NCBI GenBank assembly: GCA_026984935.1
Contig: JALSRD010000035.1
Span: forward strand, 143,655 to 207,654
Direction of reading: 5' to 3'
DNA length: 64,000 nt
Origin: Desulfobacterales bacterium
Lineage (GTDB): Bacteria; Desulfobacterota; Desulfobacteria; Desulfobacterales; JALSRD01
A program made the position numbers and the translations under genes. Under the pieces are notes generated by a model, which saw only the letters and a program-made list of their open reading frames with translations, did not search any database and was not told the origin of the DNA. Position 1 is the first letter of the stretch, and the number at the start of each line of letters is the position of its first letter. Shown here one piece after another: positions 17,733 through 26,746 of the stretch.

Positions 17733-18707
17733 CTACTTCAACGCATCCGCCACTTTAAAGCCGATTTCACGGTAATAGCGCAACGCGCCGGGATGAACCT
17801 TGGCGCGAAGTCCGTTGAGGCCCTCCATCTTTACCAGCTTCATGGCCGGATGGGATTTTTCCCACACCTTGCGGTTCTCCCAGAATGCCTTGGTGATGGC
17901 ATAGGCCACCTCATCGGGCAGGCTGGCAACGGTGTAGGTGCCCACCAGCAGGCTGATGGTTTTGACGTCCCTGTCCACGCCCTTGTAAAGCCCGGCCGGA
18001 ATGACGTAGCGGGCGAACTTTTTGGACACCTTCCGGTAGTCGGCGTCTTTGAGCTCCAGCAGCCGGACAGGCGTGGTGGCGGCAATCTCGGAAACCAGCG
18101 AGGCCGGTGCCGAACTGGCCGTGGAAAAGCCCACGGCACGGCGGTTCTTGACCGCCTGGACACCCTCGTTGAGGTCCACCTGCAGCAGCGTGACTTTGTC
18201 CTTGACGCCGATCACGTCCAGGATCTGCATGGTGAAGCGGGCCCCGGCGGAACCGGCCCCGCCCGGGATGAAGCGTTTGCCCGCCAGGCCGCGCAACGTG
18301 GTCACCCCGCTGTCTTTGCGCACCACCCAGTGCATCACCAGACCGGGGATGGGCCATAGGGAACGGATATTGTCGTAGCCGCCGTCCTTGAACTTGCCCT
18401 TGCCGGCCACGGCCGCGGCGATGAGCACCGGCGGTGAGGTGAACAGGTAGTTGGTGCGCCCCTTGCTCTGCTTGACGTTGACCATGGAGCCGGGGCTGTC
18501 TTCGACGGTCACCTCCACGTCCGGGTCACCGGCCATGATGGCGTTGGCCTGGCCCACGGCAAAGGTGTAGTAGGTCGATGTCTGGCGGGCGCTTTTGAGC
18601 ACCAGCCGTGTCTTGGCAACGGCGGCTCCGGGAATCAGGCTCGCGCAGGCCAGCGCGATGACCAGGCCGAACATCCATCCTTTCTTCAACATCCATTCTT
18701 TCTTCAT
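17733..18707 (-). CDS. TAXI family TRAP transporter solute-binding protein
   Basis: Signal peptide; YYTFAVGQANAIMAGDPDVEVTVEDSPGSMVNVKQ, LAGKRFIPGGAGSA. Confidence 0.92.
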   Translation of the reverse strand: MKKEWMLKKGWMFGLVIALACASLIPGAAVAKTRLVLKSARQTSTYYTFAVGQANAIMAGDPDVEVTVEDSPGSMVNVKQSKGRTNYLFTSPPVLIAAAVAGKGKFKDGGYDNIRSLWPIPGLVMHWVVRKDSGVTTLRGLAGKRFIPGGAGSAGARFTMQILDVIGVKDKVTLLQVDLNEGVQAVKNRRAVGFSTASSAPASLVSEIAATTPVRLLELKDADYRKVSKKFARYVIPAGLYKGVDRDVKTISLLVGTYTVASLPDEVAYAITKAFWENRKVWEKSHPAMKLVKMEGLNGLRAKVHPGALRYYREIGFKVADALK

Positions 18708-18750
18708 GGTGGCACTCCTTCGGCCGATGCAGGCGAAACCCACAAACGGG

Positions 18751-19548
18751 CTACTGCGCAATCCATTTCTGTTTGAGTTTGGCGAACTCGCCCTTGGCCT
18801 TCATCCGGTGGACGAAGAGGTTCATCCAGTTCAGGAAAGGCTGATCGTCACGCGGTACCATGTAGCCGAAATCGTCGTGGGTAAAGGGCGTGTCCGGCGT
18901 CACAGCGTAGAGCTTGTCATTGTGCGCGGCCACCAGCATGGCCTCCACGTTGTCGGTGATCATGACGTCCACCTCGCCGGCGGCAATCTTGGCGGGAATA
19001 TCCAGGTTCTTGGGGATCACCACGATTTGGGCCTTCTTGATGTGGGTCTTGACGAATTTCTCGTTGGTGCCGCCGGGGTTGACGGCCACCTTGACGCCCG
19101 GACGATCGATGTCGGAGAGCGTTTTGAACTTGTCTTTATCGGCCTTGCGGATCAGCGGCGACTTACCCACGTTGATGTATGGGTCGGTAAGTCCGACTTT
19201 TTTCTGCCGCGACAGGTTGCGGGTGATACCGCACATGGCCACGTCGTACTTGCCTTCCTGAACGCCCTGCACCAGGGTCTTCCAGGTGGTTTTGACGAAG
19301 CGCACCTCGACACCCATGGCCTCGCCCAGTTTTCTGGCCACGTCGATGTCGTGGCCCTCGTATTTGCCGGTGTCGGGATTGAGGAAACTGAACGGTTTGT
19401 AGTCTCCGGTGGTGCCCACCAGGATGTAGCCCCGCTCCGCTATAGTGTCCAGCCGCGAAGTCTGGGCCGCCGGCAGGGCGGCCGGCAGCACCAGCGCAAA
19501 GATGATTACCGCAAGGATAAAGATACCGAGCCTGCCTGAACGTTTCAT
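18751..19548 (-). CDS. ABC-type amino-acid substrate-binding protein (SBP_bac_3)
   Basis: Signal peptide; IAERGYILVGTTGDYKPFSFLNPDTGKYEGHDIDVARKLGEAMGVEVRFVKTTWKTLVQGVQEGKYDVAMCGITRN. Confidence 0.93.
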   Translation of the reverse strand: MKRSGRLGIFILAVIIFALVLPAALPAAQTSRLDTIAERGYILVGTTGDYKPFSFLNPDTGKYEGHDIDVARKLGEAMGVEVRFVKTTWKTLVQGVQEGKYDVAMCGITRNLSRQKKVGLTDPYINVGKSPLIRKADKDKFKTLSDIDRPGVKVAVNPGGTNEKFVKTHIKKAQIVVIPKNLDIPAKIAAGEVDVMITDNVEAMLVAAHNDKLYAVTPDTPFTHDDFGYMVPRDDQPFLNWMNLFVHRMKAKGEFAKLKQKWIAQ

Positions 19549-19617
19549 GGGTTTCCTCCTTTTTGGTGTGATGAAATGACAAGCGCCACCCAACGTCGCC
19601 AGATCCGGCAGTGCAGC

Positions 19618-20685
19618 TTAAAGCGCCGCCAAGTGCGCCACAACGCGGTCCCCCACCTCGCGGGTGCCCAGCCCCATTTTGCCGGCCTCCATGCCCTGCA
19701 TGTCCTGTTCAATGGTCTGCATGACGGCGCGTTCGACACGGACCGCGGCGTCAGACTCCCCCAGATGCGCCAGCATCATCTGGCCGGCCATAATGGCGGC
19801 CAGCGGGTTAATGACATTCCTGCCGCTGTATTTGGGGGCCGAACCGCCGATGGGCTCGAACATGGCGACACCCTGCGGGTTGATGTTGCCGCCGGCGGCG
19901 ATGCCCATGCCGCCCTGGATCATGGCACCCAGATCGGTGATGATGTCGCCGAACATGTTGTCGGTGACGATGACGTCGAACCATTCGGGATTTTTAACCA
20001 TCCACATGCAGATGGCATCCACATGGGCGTAGTCTCTTTGGATGTCCGGATATTCCGCGCCGACCTCGTGGAAGGCTCTCTCCCACAAATCGAAGGCAAA
20101 GGTCAGGACGTTGGTCTTGCCGCACAGGGTCAGCTTCTTGCGGCGGTTTCTGCGGCGGCAGTAGTCAAATGCGTATCGCAGGCACCGCTCCACGCCTTTG
20201 CGCGTGTTGATGGACTCCTGAATGGCGACTTCGTCCGGGGTACCCTTTTTCAGGCACCCACCGGCACCGGCATACAGCCCCTCGGTGTTTTCGCGTACGA
20301 CATCGAAGTCGATCTGCTGCGGGCCCTTGTCCCTCAAGGGCGTGGCCACACCCGGATAAAGCCGGATGGGCCGCAGGTTGATGTACAGATCCAGGGAAAA
20401 GCGCAGCTTCAGCAAAATCTCTTTTTCCAGGATACCGGGCGGGACATCCGGGTGGCCGATGGCCCCCAGGTAGATGGCATCCAGCTGCCGCATTTCCTCG
20501 ATCGCCGTATCGGGCAGCGTCTCACCGGTTTTCAGGTAGCGCTGGGCGCCGAAATCGTAGTGCACGAGATCGTAGTCAAACCCCGTTTGTTCGGCGGCCG
20601 CCTGCAGCACCTTGAGACCCTCGGCAATCACCTCGGGACCGGTGCCGTCCCCCGGCAGCACACCAATCCGGTATTTTTTCTTCAT
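19618..20685 (-). CDS. Isopropylmalate/tartrate/isocitrate dehydrogenase-family beta-decarboxylating dehydrogenase (LeuB-like)
   Basis: IGVLPGDGTGPEVIAEG, YINLRPIRLYPGV, VRENTEGLYAG, VTDNMFGDIITDLGAMIQGGMGIA, EPIGGSAPKYSG. Confidence 0.93.
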   Translation of the reverse strand: MKKKYRIGVLPGDGTGPEVIAEGLKVLQAAAEQTGFDYDLVHYDFGAQRYLKTGETLPDTAIEEMRQLDAIYLGAIGHPDVPPGILEKEILLKLRFSLDLYINLRPIRLYPGVATPLRDKGPQQIDFDVVRENTEGLYAGAGGCLKKGTPDEVAIQESINTRKGVERCLRYAFDYCRRRNRRKKLTLCGKTNVLTFAFDLWERAFHEVGAEYPDIQRDYAHVDAICMWMVKNPEWFDVIVTDNMFGDIITDLGAMIQGGMGIAAGGNINPQGVAMFEPIGGSAPKYSGRNVINPLAAIMAGQMMLAHLGESDAAVRVERAVMQTIEQDMQGMEAGKMGLGTREVGDRVVAHLAAL

Positions 20686-20716
20686 CGGGCGCTCCTTTGC
20701 AATTTGCTGACTATAT

Positions 20717-20734
20717 TGGTATATTAATATACCA
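20717..20734. promoter_or_regulatory. 18-bp perfect palindrome TGGTATATTAATATACCA upstream of the catabolic operon; candidate GntR operator
   Basis: Seen directly; 32 bp upstream of the 19618-20685 gene start; flanking 10-mer TATATTGGTA (20712-20721) recurs inverted at 20822-20831. Confidence 0.6.
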
Positions 20735-21129
20735 TTATAAATTATGTCAAGCTTGAAGTTGCCGGCATCCGCCGGGCGACAAATTCGTATGCACAGATCG
20801 CCCGCGCAAAGGGAACTAAATTACCAATATATGAAGTATTTTCCATAACTATTGAGTAGAACTGTGCCTATTTCGGTGGGCCTTGAAAATCAAGACGGCG
20901 TAAAATCGCATGAATTCAATAAAATAGAAAAAACAGGCCGCATGCATGAATCTTGCATGTATTAAAATGGTCCTTGAAACGTTCGTGGCCAGGGGCGGCC
21001 ATTTTTGGGGCGAAATTCTTACCATTTGGAGTCCGTTTATCCATGCACACCGGCATATCTCAGGGCCGTAGGAGTTTATCCGATTTTTCAGACCATGGAC
21101 GATACAGGAAATTACGAAAGGCCTTTGCT

Positions 21130-22131
21130 GTGAAAAAAGCCCTCCTGATTATCGGAATCCTCTCCCTTTTGGCCGCCATCGGTGTTGCCGCTGTGATCAT
21201 TTACATGGGGCTGAGCACCCGCACAAACAGCCACAGCCAGCGCTATTCCAACTCGGACTGGCTGATTGCGCAGTTTGGCGACCCATCTTTCGGCGAGGCC
21301 TTTGCCGCGCATCCCGGCTCCATGCTTGGTGATGCCGAAACCGGCGCGGGGCTTGCCGGCGGCCCTGAAATCGAACCGCTATTTTCGCGGCCGGCACCCC
21401 AAGCCAGCCTCAAAATTCTGCTGAGCCGCGATGCGCTGCCCGGCGCAGCCGGCCGCAAACAGCATCCGTCAGCGCCTGTGCCCGGACACAAAAAGCACGC
21501 CTCTTCAAGCGCCGACAAAAGCGCATCGAATCCCACAGCGCCCTTTAACCCGGAGGCTTTCCCCAAAAGTCGGTTCTCCGGGACAGACCATCTGCCTGCC
21601 GCCGGAGCGCCAGCATTCGAGGCGCCGCCGATCGCCGACGGTTTTTTGTCTCCGGCAGGCGCCGAAAACGCCTCTCCGCCAACCCTTGCAGCAGCCGGCA
21701 ACACCCGGCCTTTCACAGTTCCGGACGGCCGCTTTCCGAGTATCGATATGCCTGGCGAACCAACCGAATTCCCGACACCCCCGGGTGAAATCCCGGGTAT
21801 GAACCCGCGCATGCCCCCGATTCTTGCCACATCCCTGCTGCCGCCGGATTTTGCACCGCTCGGCGGGCACATAGACCTGCCACACCCGGCGGACGCGCCC
21901 GACGCGGCCCCCCGCTTAAAACAGCGCTTTGGGCGCAAGTCCCCGCAGATCCCCCGGCCTGCTGGAAAACAACCGCCCGTGGCCGTGCCGGAGCCGGATA
22001 TGGCTTTTCTTTTGGGCGCAGGTCTGTTAGTTCTAGCTGTTTTAAAAAAGACCCTTTCAACCGGACCTGATGACAGACGCCCGAACAACGATTTTATGCC
22101 CCAAGTGCCGGCAGCTGATCGCCCGCGATGA
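21130..22131 (+). CDS. Pro/Ala-rich membrane-anchored protein with PEP-CTERM-like C-terminal sorting signal
   Basis: N-terminal hydrophobic segment VKKALLIIGILSLLAAIGVAAVIIYMGL; low-complexity Pro-rich middle; C-terminal VPEPDMAFLLGAGLLVLAVLKK. GTG start at 21130 proposed (ORF is open from 20953). Confidence 0.65.
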   Translation: MKKALLIIGILSLLAAIGVAAVIIYMGLSTRTNSHSQRYSNSDWLIAQFGDPSFGEAFAAHPGSMLGDAETGAGLAGGPEIEPLFSRPAPQASLKILLSRDALPGAAGRKQHPSAPVPGHKKHASSSADKSASNPTAPFNPEAFPKSRFSGTDHLPAAGAPAFEAPPIADGFLSPAGAENASPPTLAAAGNTRPFTVPDGRFPSIDMPGEPTEFPTPPGEIPGMNPRMPPILATSLLPPDFAPLGGHIDLPHPADAPDAAPRLKQRFGRKSPQIPRPAGKQPPVAVPEPDMAFLLGAGLLVLAVLKKTLSTGPDDRRPNNDFMPQVPAADRPR

Positions 22132-22915
22132 AGTCCGCTGCCCGCATTGCGGGCTGCGGCGCCCCGCATCCGGGCTGCAGCGCCTGCTGCAGGCCGGCGG
22201 TGGCGCCGCCAGCGCTTCGAGCTGGATGCGCGCCATTCTCTTTACCAACATCGGGATGTTTCTGATCTCGCTTCTGATCAGTCCCAAAGGCATCCGTTTT
22301 TCCGCCAATCCGCTGTACTTCCTGTCTCCGGACAATGGCAGTCTGTTTCTGCTGGGCGCCAGCGGGGCCATTCCTTTCTACCGTTATCACCGCTGGTGGA
22401 CGCTGGTTGCGGCCAACTATCTGCACGGCGGTATGCTGCATATCTTCTTCAATATGGCGGCGTTCTGGCAGCTGGCGCCGTTGATTTTGCGGGAATTCGG
22501 CCCCTGGCGCATGTTTGCCATCTACACCATCAGCGGCATCGTCGGCTTCTGGGTGTCCTGCCTGGCCGGCGTACCCCTGACCATCGGGGCTTCGGCTGCT
22601 GTCTGCGGTTTGATCGGTGCCGCCATCTACTTCGGCAGGGCGCGTGGAGGCGCCTACGGACGCGCCGTCTTCCGCCAGCTCGGCGGATGGGCCATCGGTA
22701 TTCTTCTCTTCGGCCTGCTCATCCCGGGCATCAACAACTGGGGACACGTGGCCGGATTTGCCGCGGGGGTGCTTCTGGGGTACTTCCTGGGGTACACGGA
22801 AAGGAGAGCCCAAACAAGCCTGCACAAGGCCCTGGGTATTTTCTGTGCACTGCTGACGGTCCTGGTGCTGGGCGCAGATATTGTCTTTGCCCTTATGTAC
22901 CGCATGGCCGGATAG
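22070..22915 (+). CDS. Rhomboid family intramembrane serine protease with N-terminal zinc ribbon
   Basis: CPKC...CPHC zinc ribbon; GASAAVCGLIG catalytic Ser motif; NNWGHVAGFAAGVLLG catalytic His helix. Confidence 0.9.
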   Translation: MTDARTTILCPKCRQLIARDEVRCPHCGLRRPASGLQRLLQAGGGAASASSWMRAILFTNIGMFLISLLISPKGIRFSANPLYFLSPDNGSLFLLGASGAIPFYRYHRWWTLVAANYLHGGMLHIFFNMAAFWQLAPLILREFGPWRMFAIYTISGIVGFWVSCLAGVPLTIGASAAVCGLIGAAIYFGRARGGAYGRAVFRQLGGWAIGILLFGLLIPGINNWGHVAGFAAGVLLGYFLGYTERRAQTSLHKALGIFCALLTVLVLGADIVFALMYRMAG

Positions 22916-23061
22916 CGCCCACTTTCCGGATGGTTCTCCCCACCGCAACAGAAGTCCAGGCTCACGCAAAAATAACTTCACATTTTAATTGCCGGTACAT
23001 CCCGCCCGGCTGTGTTATGAAAGCTCGGGCTATTCCCGATATGCCGAAGTTTGTACGCCTT

Positions 23062-23103
23062 GCCAGGCGGATGCCTTGACGGCATCGGTGCGTCACCGTT
23101 TTT
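23062..23103 (+). terminator. Possible rho-independent terminator after the rhomboid gene
   Basis: Tandem hairpins ending in CGGTG-cgt-CACCG-TTTTT. Confidence 0.35.
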
Positions 23104-23117
23104 CAGAATCGGACCAC

Positions 23118-23375
23118 TTAGCGGCCCTCCTTCAGCAGGGCCCGTGCCAGCGTCAGGTCATAAACCTGCGTAGGGTCGAAGCCGGCGGCGTTCCTGTAGC
23201 CGCTGGAGGCCTGTAAAATGGCGCGGTGGGCCACCCAACCGTGCGCCTGCCAGAGAGAGGGATCGTCGGCGTGCCAAAGCCGGAAGCAGATTTCGCCCCC
23301 CACCTGCCGCACATAGGCGCGCAGGCGTTTGTCGGCCGGCAACGGATAGTAGAAAAGCCCCCTTTCGTCTTTCAT
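23118..23375 (-). CDS. Hypothetical small protein
   Basis: 85-aa ORF with plausible composition; stop-start overlap with the htpX 3' end. Confidence 0.45.
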   Translation of the reverse strand: MKDERGLFYYPLPADKRLRAYVRQVGGEICFRLWHADDPSLWQAHGWVAHRAILQASSGYRNAAGFDPTQVYDLTLARALLKEGR

Positions 23376-24295
23376 GGTGACAGCCGGTCCCAGAAGTCGC
23401 TGCCCCGGGAAGGAGGCGGCCCCGGCGGGTTGCGCGTGACGCCAGGCCCGCCACTGCCACGCTGCCCCCGAAGGCGTGCGATACGCTCCTCAAGCGGCGG
23501 ATGGGTGGAAAAAAGGCTCATCAGGCTTTTGCCGGACAGGGGGTTGACGATGAACATGTGGGCCGTCGACGGGCTGGCATTCATGGGGATCTGCTTTGCA
23601 TAGGCACCCAGTTTTTCCAGTGCGCTGGCAAGCCCCTCGGGATGGCCGGTAAAGCCGGCACCGGTGGCATCAGCCAGATATTCGCGGGAGCGCGAGATGG
23701 CCATTTGAATGACCATGGCGCCCAGGGGCGCCAAAATGGACATCACGATCAGGCCGATGGTCCCCAGCCCGCCTTCATCGTCGTCCCCACCGCCAAAAAA
23801 GGCCGACCAGCGGGCCATGGTGGCCAGCATCATGACCGCACCGGCCATGGTGGCGGCCACGGAACCGATGAGGATGTCGCGGTTCTTGACATGGGCCAGT
23901 TCATGGGAAAGCACACCCCGGACCTCCTCTTGATCCATGAGGTTGACCAGCCCTTGTGTCACCGCCACCACCGCATGTTCAGGGTTTCGGCCGGTGGCAA
24001 AGGCATTGGGTGCCTGCTGGGGAATCAGGAAAATACGGGGCATCGGCAGGCCGGCCCGCTGTGTCAGGTCCTGGACAAGGGCATAGATCTGCGGTGCCTG
24101 TTGCGCCGTGATTTCGCTGGCACGGTACATTTTCAGCACCATCTTGTCCGAAAACCAGTAGCTGAAAAAATTCATGCCGGCTGCCAGAACAAAGGCAATG
24201 ACCATCCCCTGCCGGCCGCCGATCAGGCGGCCGATGAAAATCAGAAAAAGCGTCATGGCCGTCAGCAGGACGGCAGTACGCACCTGATTACCCAT
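23372..24295 (-). CDS. htpX: M48 zinc metalloprotease HtpX
   Basis: VLSHELAHVKNRDIL zinc motif, MPRIFLIPQQAPNAFATGRNPEHAVVAVTQG, FSTHPPLEERI. Confidence 0.95.
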   Translation of the reverse strand: MGNQVRTAVLLTAMTLFLIFIGRLIGGRQGMVIAFVLAAGMNFFSYWFSDKMVLKMYRASEITAQQAPQIYALVQDLTQRAGLPMPRIFLIPQQAPNAFATGRNPEHAVVAVTQGLVNLMDQEEVRGVLSHELAHVKNRDILIGSVAATMAGAVMMLATMARWSAFFGGGDDDEGGLGTIGLIVMSILAPLGAMVIQMAISRSREYLADATGAGFTGHPEGLASALEKLGAYAKQIPMNASPSTAHMFIVNPLSGKSLMSLFSTHPPLEERIARLRGQRGSGGPGVTRNPPGPPPSRGSDFWDRLSP

Positions 24296-24393
24296 TTCCC
24301 TGTCTTCTCCTGTGCACCGGATAGCCTGATTGCGGAAAACAGCCCGCAAACCGCGGATGCTGCGCTGTGGTCCCAGGCGCCGGCGGGCATGCT

Positions 24394-25743
24394 TCAGACC
24401 ACGCCCTGGTCGAGCATGGCGTCGACGACCTTGACAAACCCGGCGATGTTGGCGCCCACCATGTAGTTGCCCGCATGCCCGTACCGGGCGGCCGCATCCA
24501 GGCAGGTCTGGTGAATATTGGCCATGATCATCTTCAGACGGTTGTCCACCTCATCCCGGTTCCAGGACAGGCGCATGCTGTTCTGCGTCATCTCCAGGCC
24601 CGACACCGATACGCCGCCGGCATTGGCCGCCTTGCCCGGTCCGTACAAAAGGCCGCTGTCGATGAAAATGTCAATGCCTTCCGGTGTGGTGGGCATATTG
24701 GCGCCCTCGCAGACCACCTGCACCTTGTTGTTGACCAGGTTCCGGGCATCCTTGGCGTTGATTTCGTTCTGCGTGGCACTGGGAAAGGCGCAATCCGCCG
24801 CGTGGTTCCACAGCGGGTTGTAGTCCAGGGCCGGGTCCACCGGGGTGTAAACGGCCTGTGGATATTTTTCGGCATACTCCTTGATCCGGCCGCGACGGAT
24901 GTTTTTCAGGGTTTTGACAAACTCCAGTTTCTCACGGTCAATGCCGCTCTCATCGAAAATATAACCGGACGAATCGGAAAGCGTCACCACCTTCGCATCG
25001 AGTTCGATGAGCTTTTCCGCCGTGTACTGGGCCACGTTGCCCGAACCGGAAACCAGACAGGTGGTGCCCTCCAGCGTCTTGCTGCGGGTCGCCAGCATCT
25101 CGGCGCAAAAATACACCGACCCGTAGCCCGTCGCCTCGGGGCGCACCAGACTGCCGCCCCAGTTCAGGCTCTTGCCCGTCAACACACCGGTAAATTCGTT
25201 GCGCAGCTTCTTGTACATCCCGAAGAGGTAGCCGATTTCCCGGGCCCCCACCCCGATATCACCAGCCGGTACATCGGTGTTGGCGCCGATGTGCCGGTAG
25301 AGTTCGGCCATGAAGCTGTGGCAGAAACGCATGACCTCATTTTCCGATTTCCCCTTGGGGTCGAAATCCGAGCCACCCTTGCCGCCGCCCATGGGCAGCG
25401 TGGTGAGAGCATTCTTGAAGACCTGTTCAAAGGCCAGAAACTTCAGGATCCCCAGGTTGACCGACGGATGAAAGCGCAGCCCTCCCTTGTACGGCCCGAT
25501 GGCGCTGTTCATCTCGACACGGAAACCGCGGTTGACCTGGATTTCACCGCGATCATCCACCCACGGCACCCGAAATACGATCAGCCGTTCGGGCTCTACC
25601 AGACGCTCAAGGATCTTGGCCTCGCGATAAACGGGATTCTGTTCCAGGACCGGCTCAATGGAAATAAGAACTTCCTTGACCGCCTGATGAAACTCCCGCT
25701 GTTCAGGATCCTTGCGCCGGATCAGCTCCATGATGTCCTGCAT
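24394..25743 (-). CDS. gdhA: Glutamate dehydrogenase (NADP-type, hexameric)
   Basis: YKGGLRFHPSVNLGILKFLAFEQVFKNALTTLPMGGGKGGSDFDPKGKS, VPAGDIGVGAREIGYLFGMYKKL. Confidence 0.96.
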   Translation of the reverse strand: MQDIMELIRRKDPEQREFHQAVKEVLISIEPVLEQNPVYREAKILERLVEPERLIVFRVPWVDDRGEIQVNRGFRVEMNSAIGPYKGGLRFHPSVNLGILKFLAFEQVFKNALTTLPMGGGKGGSDFDPKGKSENEVMRFCHSFMAELYRHIGANTDVPAGDIGVGAREIGYLFGMYKKLRNEFTGVLTGKSLNWGGSLVRPEATGYGSVYFCAEMLATRSKTLEGTTCLVSGSGNVAQYTAEKLIELDAKVVTLSDSSGYIFDESGIDREKLEFVKTLKNIRRGRIKEYAEKYPQAVYTPVDPALDYNPLWNHAADCAFPSATQNEINAKDARNLVNNKVQVVCEGANMPTTPEGIDIFIDSGLLYGPGKAANAGGVSVSGLEMTQNSMRLSWNRDEVDNRLKMIMANIHQTCLDAAARYGHAGNYMVGANIAGFVKVVDAMLDQGVV

Positions 25744-25953
25744 TGCATTTCCTCCTAGGTGTTGGTTGTCTGTGATCGGGCCCGGATGTGACCGCAGTGT
25801 CACCCCCTCCGACGGCACAGTTTTATCCTTCCGGATTACGATCTGATACGTTCCTGCGATACACCGCTGCCACGACAAATGCAAACAGAAAAACACTTTC
25901 GGTGGCTTTCCCGTCTAGCCCCGAAACCCGCAAAATCCCCCGCCCTGCCGTGG

Positions 25954-26460
25954 TCAGTCCTCCAGGTCGAACTCCTTGATACCGAGCCAATAACCGCTGC
26001 CGCTCAGATAATCCAGTTCCGCCTGCACGACATCGATATGCCCGTCTTCGATTTCGAGAAACCGCGCAAACATCCGGCTGGCTTCAGCGTCCGTTTGTGC
26101 CACCATCCGGCGGTAAAACCGGCTGGTTTCGATTTCGGCTCTCAGGGCACGGCTTAAAATCTGCTTTTCGTCGCCGCGGTCCTGCCCGGACATGCGGCTT
26201 TCGATCTTGGCGGTCTCGCCGGCCAGCCGGTTGCGCCGCGGCACGGCGGATGTCAGTTTCTCTACGCTCAGTTTCCCGGTCTGCCGCCACTTTTCCAGGC
26301 GGTCCTGCAGGTATTCCACATGGTGCTGCTCATCATCTCCCAACAGCTGCAGGATCCGGATACCCGCCGGGTCCCTGACTTCACCGGCCGCCTGCCTGTA
26401 AATATCCCGAATCTTCGTTTCATACGCGATGGCGGTTTTAATGGCCGTCTCAATGTCCAT
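25954..26460 (-). CDS. Ferritin-like/rubrerythrin-family protein
   Basis: MDIETAIKTAIAYETKIRDIYRQAAG, DDEQHHVEYLQDRLEKW, EIETSRFYRRMVAQTD, FLEIEDGHIDVVQAELDYL: repeated E..H helices. The longer ORF upstream of 26460 runs into repeat copy 2. Confidence 0.8.
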   Translation of the reverse strand: MDIETAIKTAIAYETKIRDIYRQAAGEVRDPAGIRILQLLGDDEQHHVEYLQDRLEKWRQTGKLSVEKLTSAVPRRNRLAGETAKIESRMSGQDRGDEKQILSRALRAEIETSRFYRRMVAQTDAEASRMFARFLEIEDGHIDVVQAELDYLSGSGYWLGIKEFDLED

Positions 26461-26547
26461 GACTTCTCCTCTCCGCTGCATGTGCCCTGTTGGCACGCCC
26501 GTAACTTGGGCAGTGCACGACTCCTTCGACAAAAACCTTGACAGACC

Positions 26548-26738
26548 CCTAAAAAGGCGGTTTCGGGCAGATTCCAAGGCTTTTCGTCGAAAAGCGCTGC
26601 GCAGGGTTGGTTTGGTATTAAAAATCCCAAATTGTTTGAGGAGAAAAGCGACGCCTTTCCCGGGATTTAGCCAAACGGCGCCCAACTTCCGAAAAGGCTT
26701 TTCGCCAGCGGGAAGCCCTGACTTTTTAGGAAATCATC
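26548..26738 (+). repeat. Dispersed intergenic repeat, copy 2
   Basis: Homologous to 7474-7660 and 54211-54382; ends CCTAAAAAGGC ... GACTTTTTAGG form terminal inverted repeats. Confidence 0.85.
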
Positions 26739-26746
26739 GACCTTCC

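Noticed and set aside
20840-21129. Possible c-di-GMP (GEMM) riboswitch or sigma54 promoter upstream of the PEP-CTERM-like gene
   Set aside because: No GEMM consensus blocks and no correctly spaced GG-N10-GC element; only a short CATGCA...TGCATG inverted repeat
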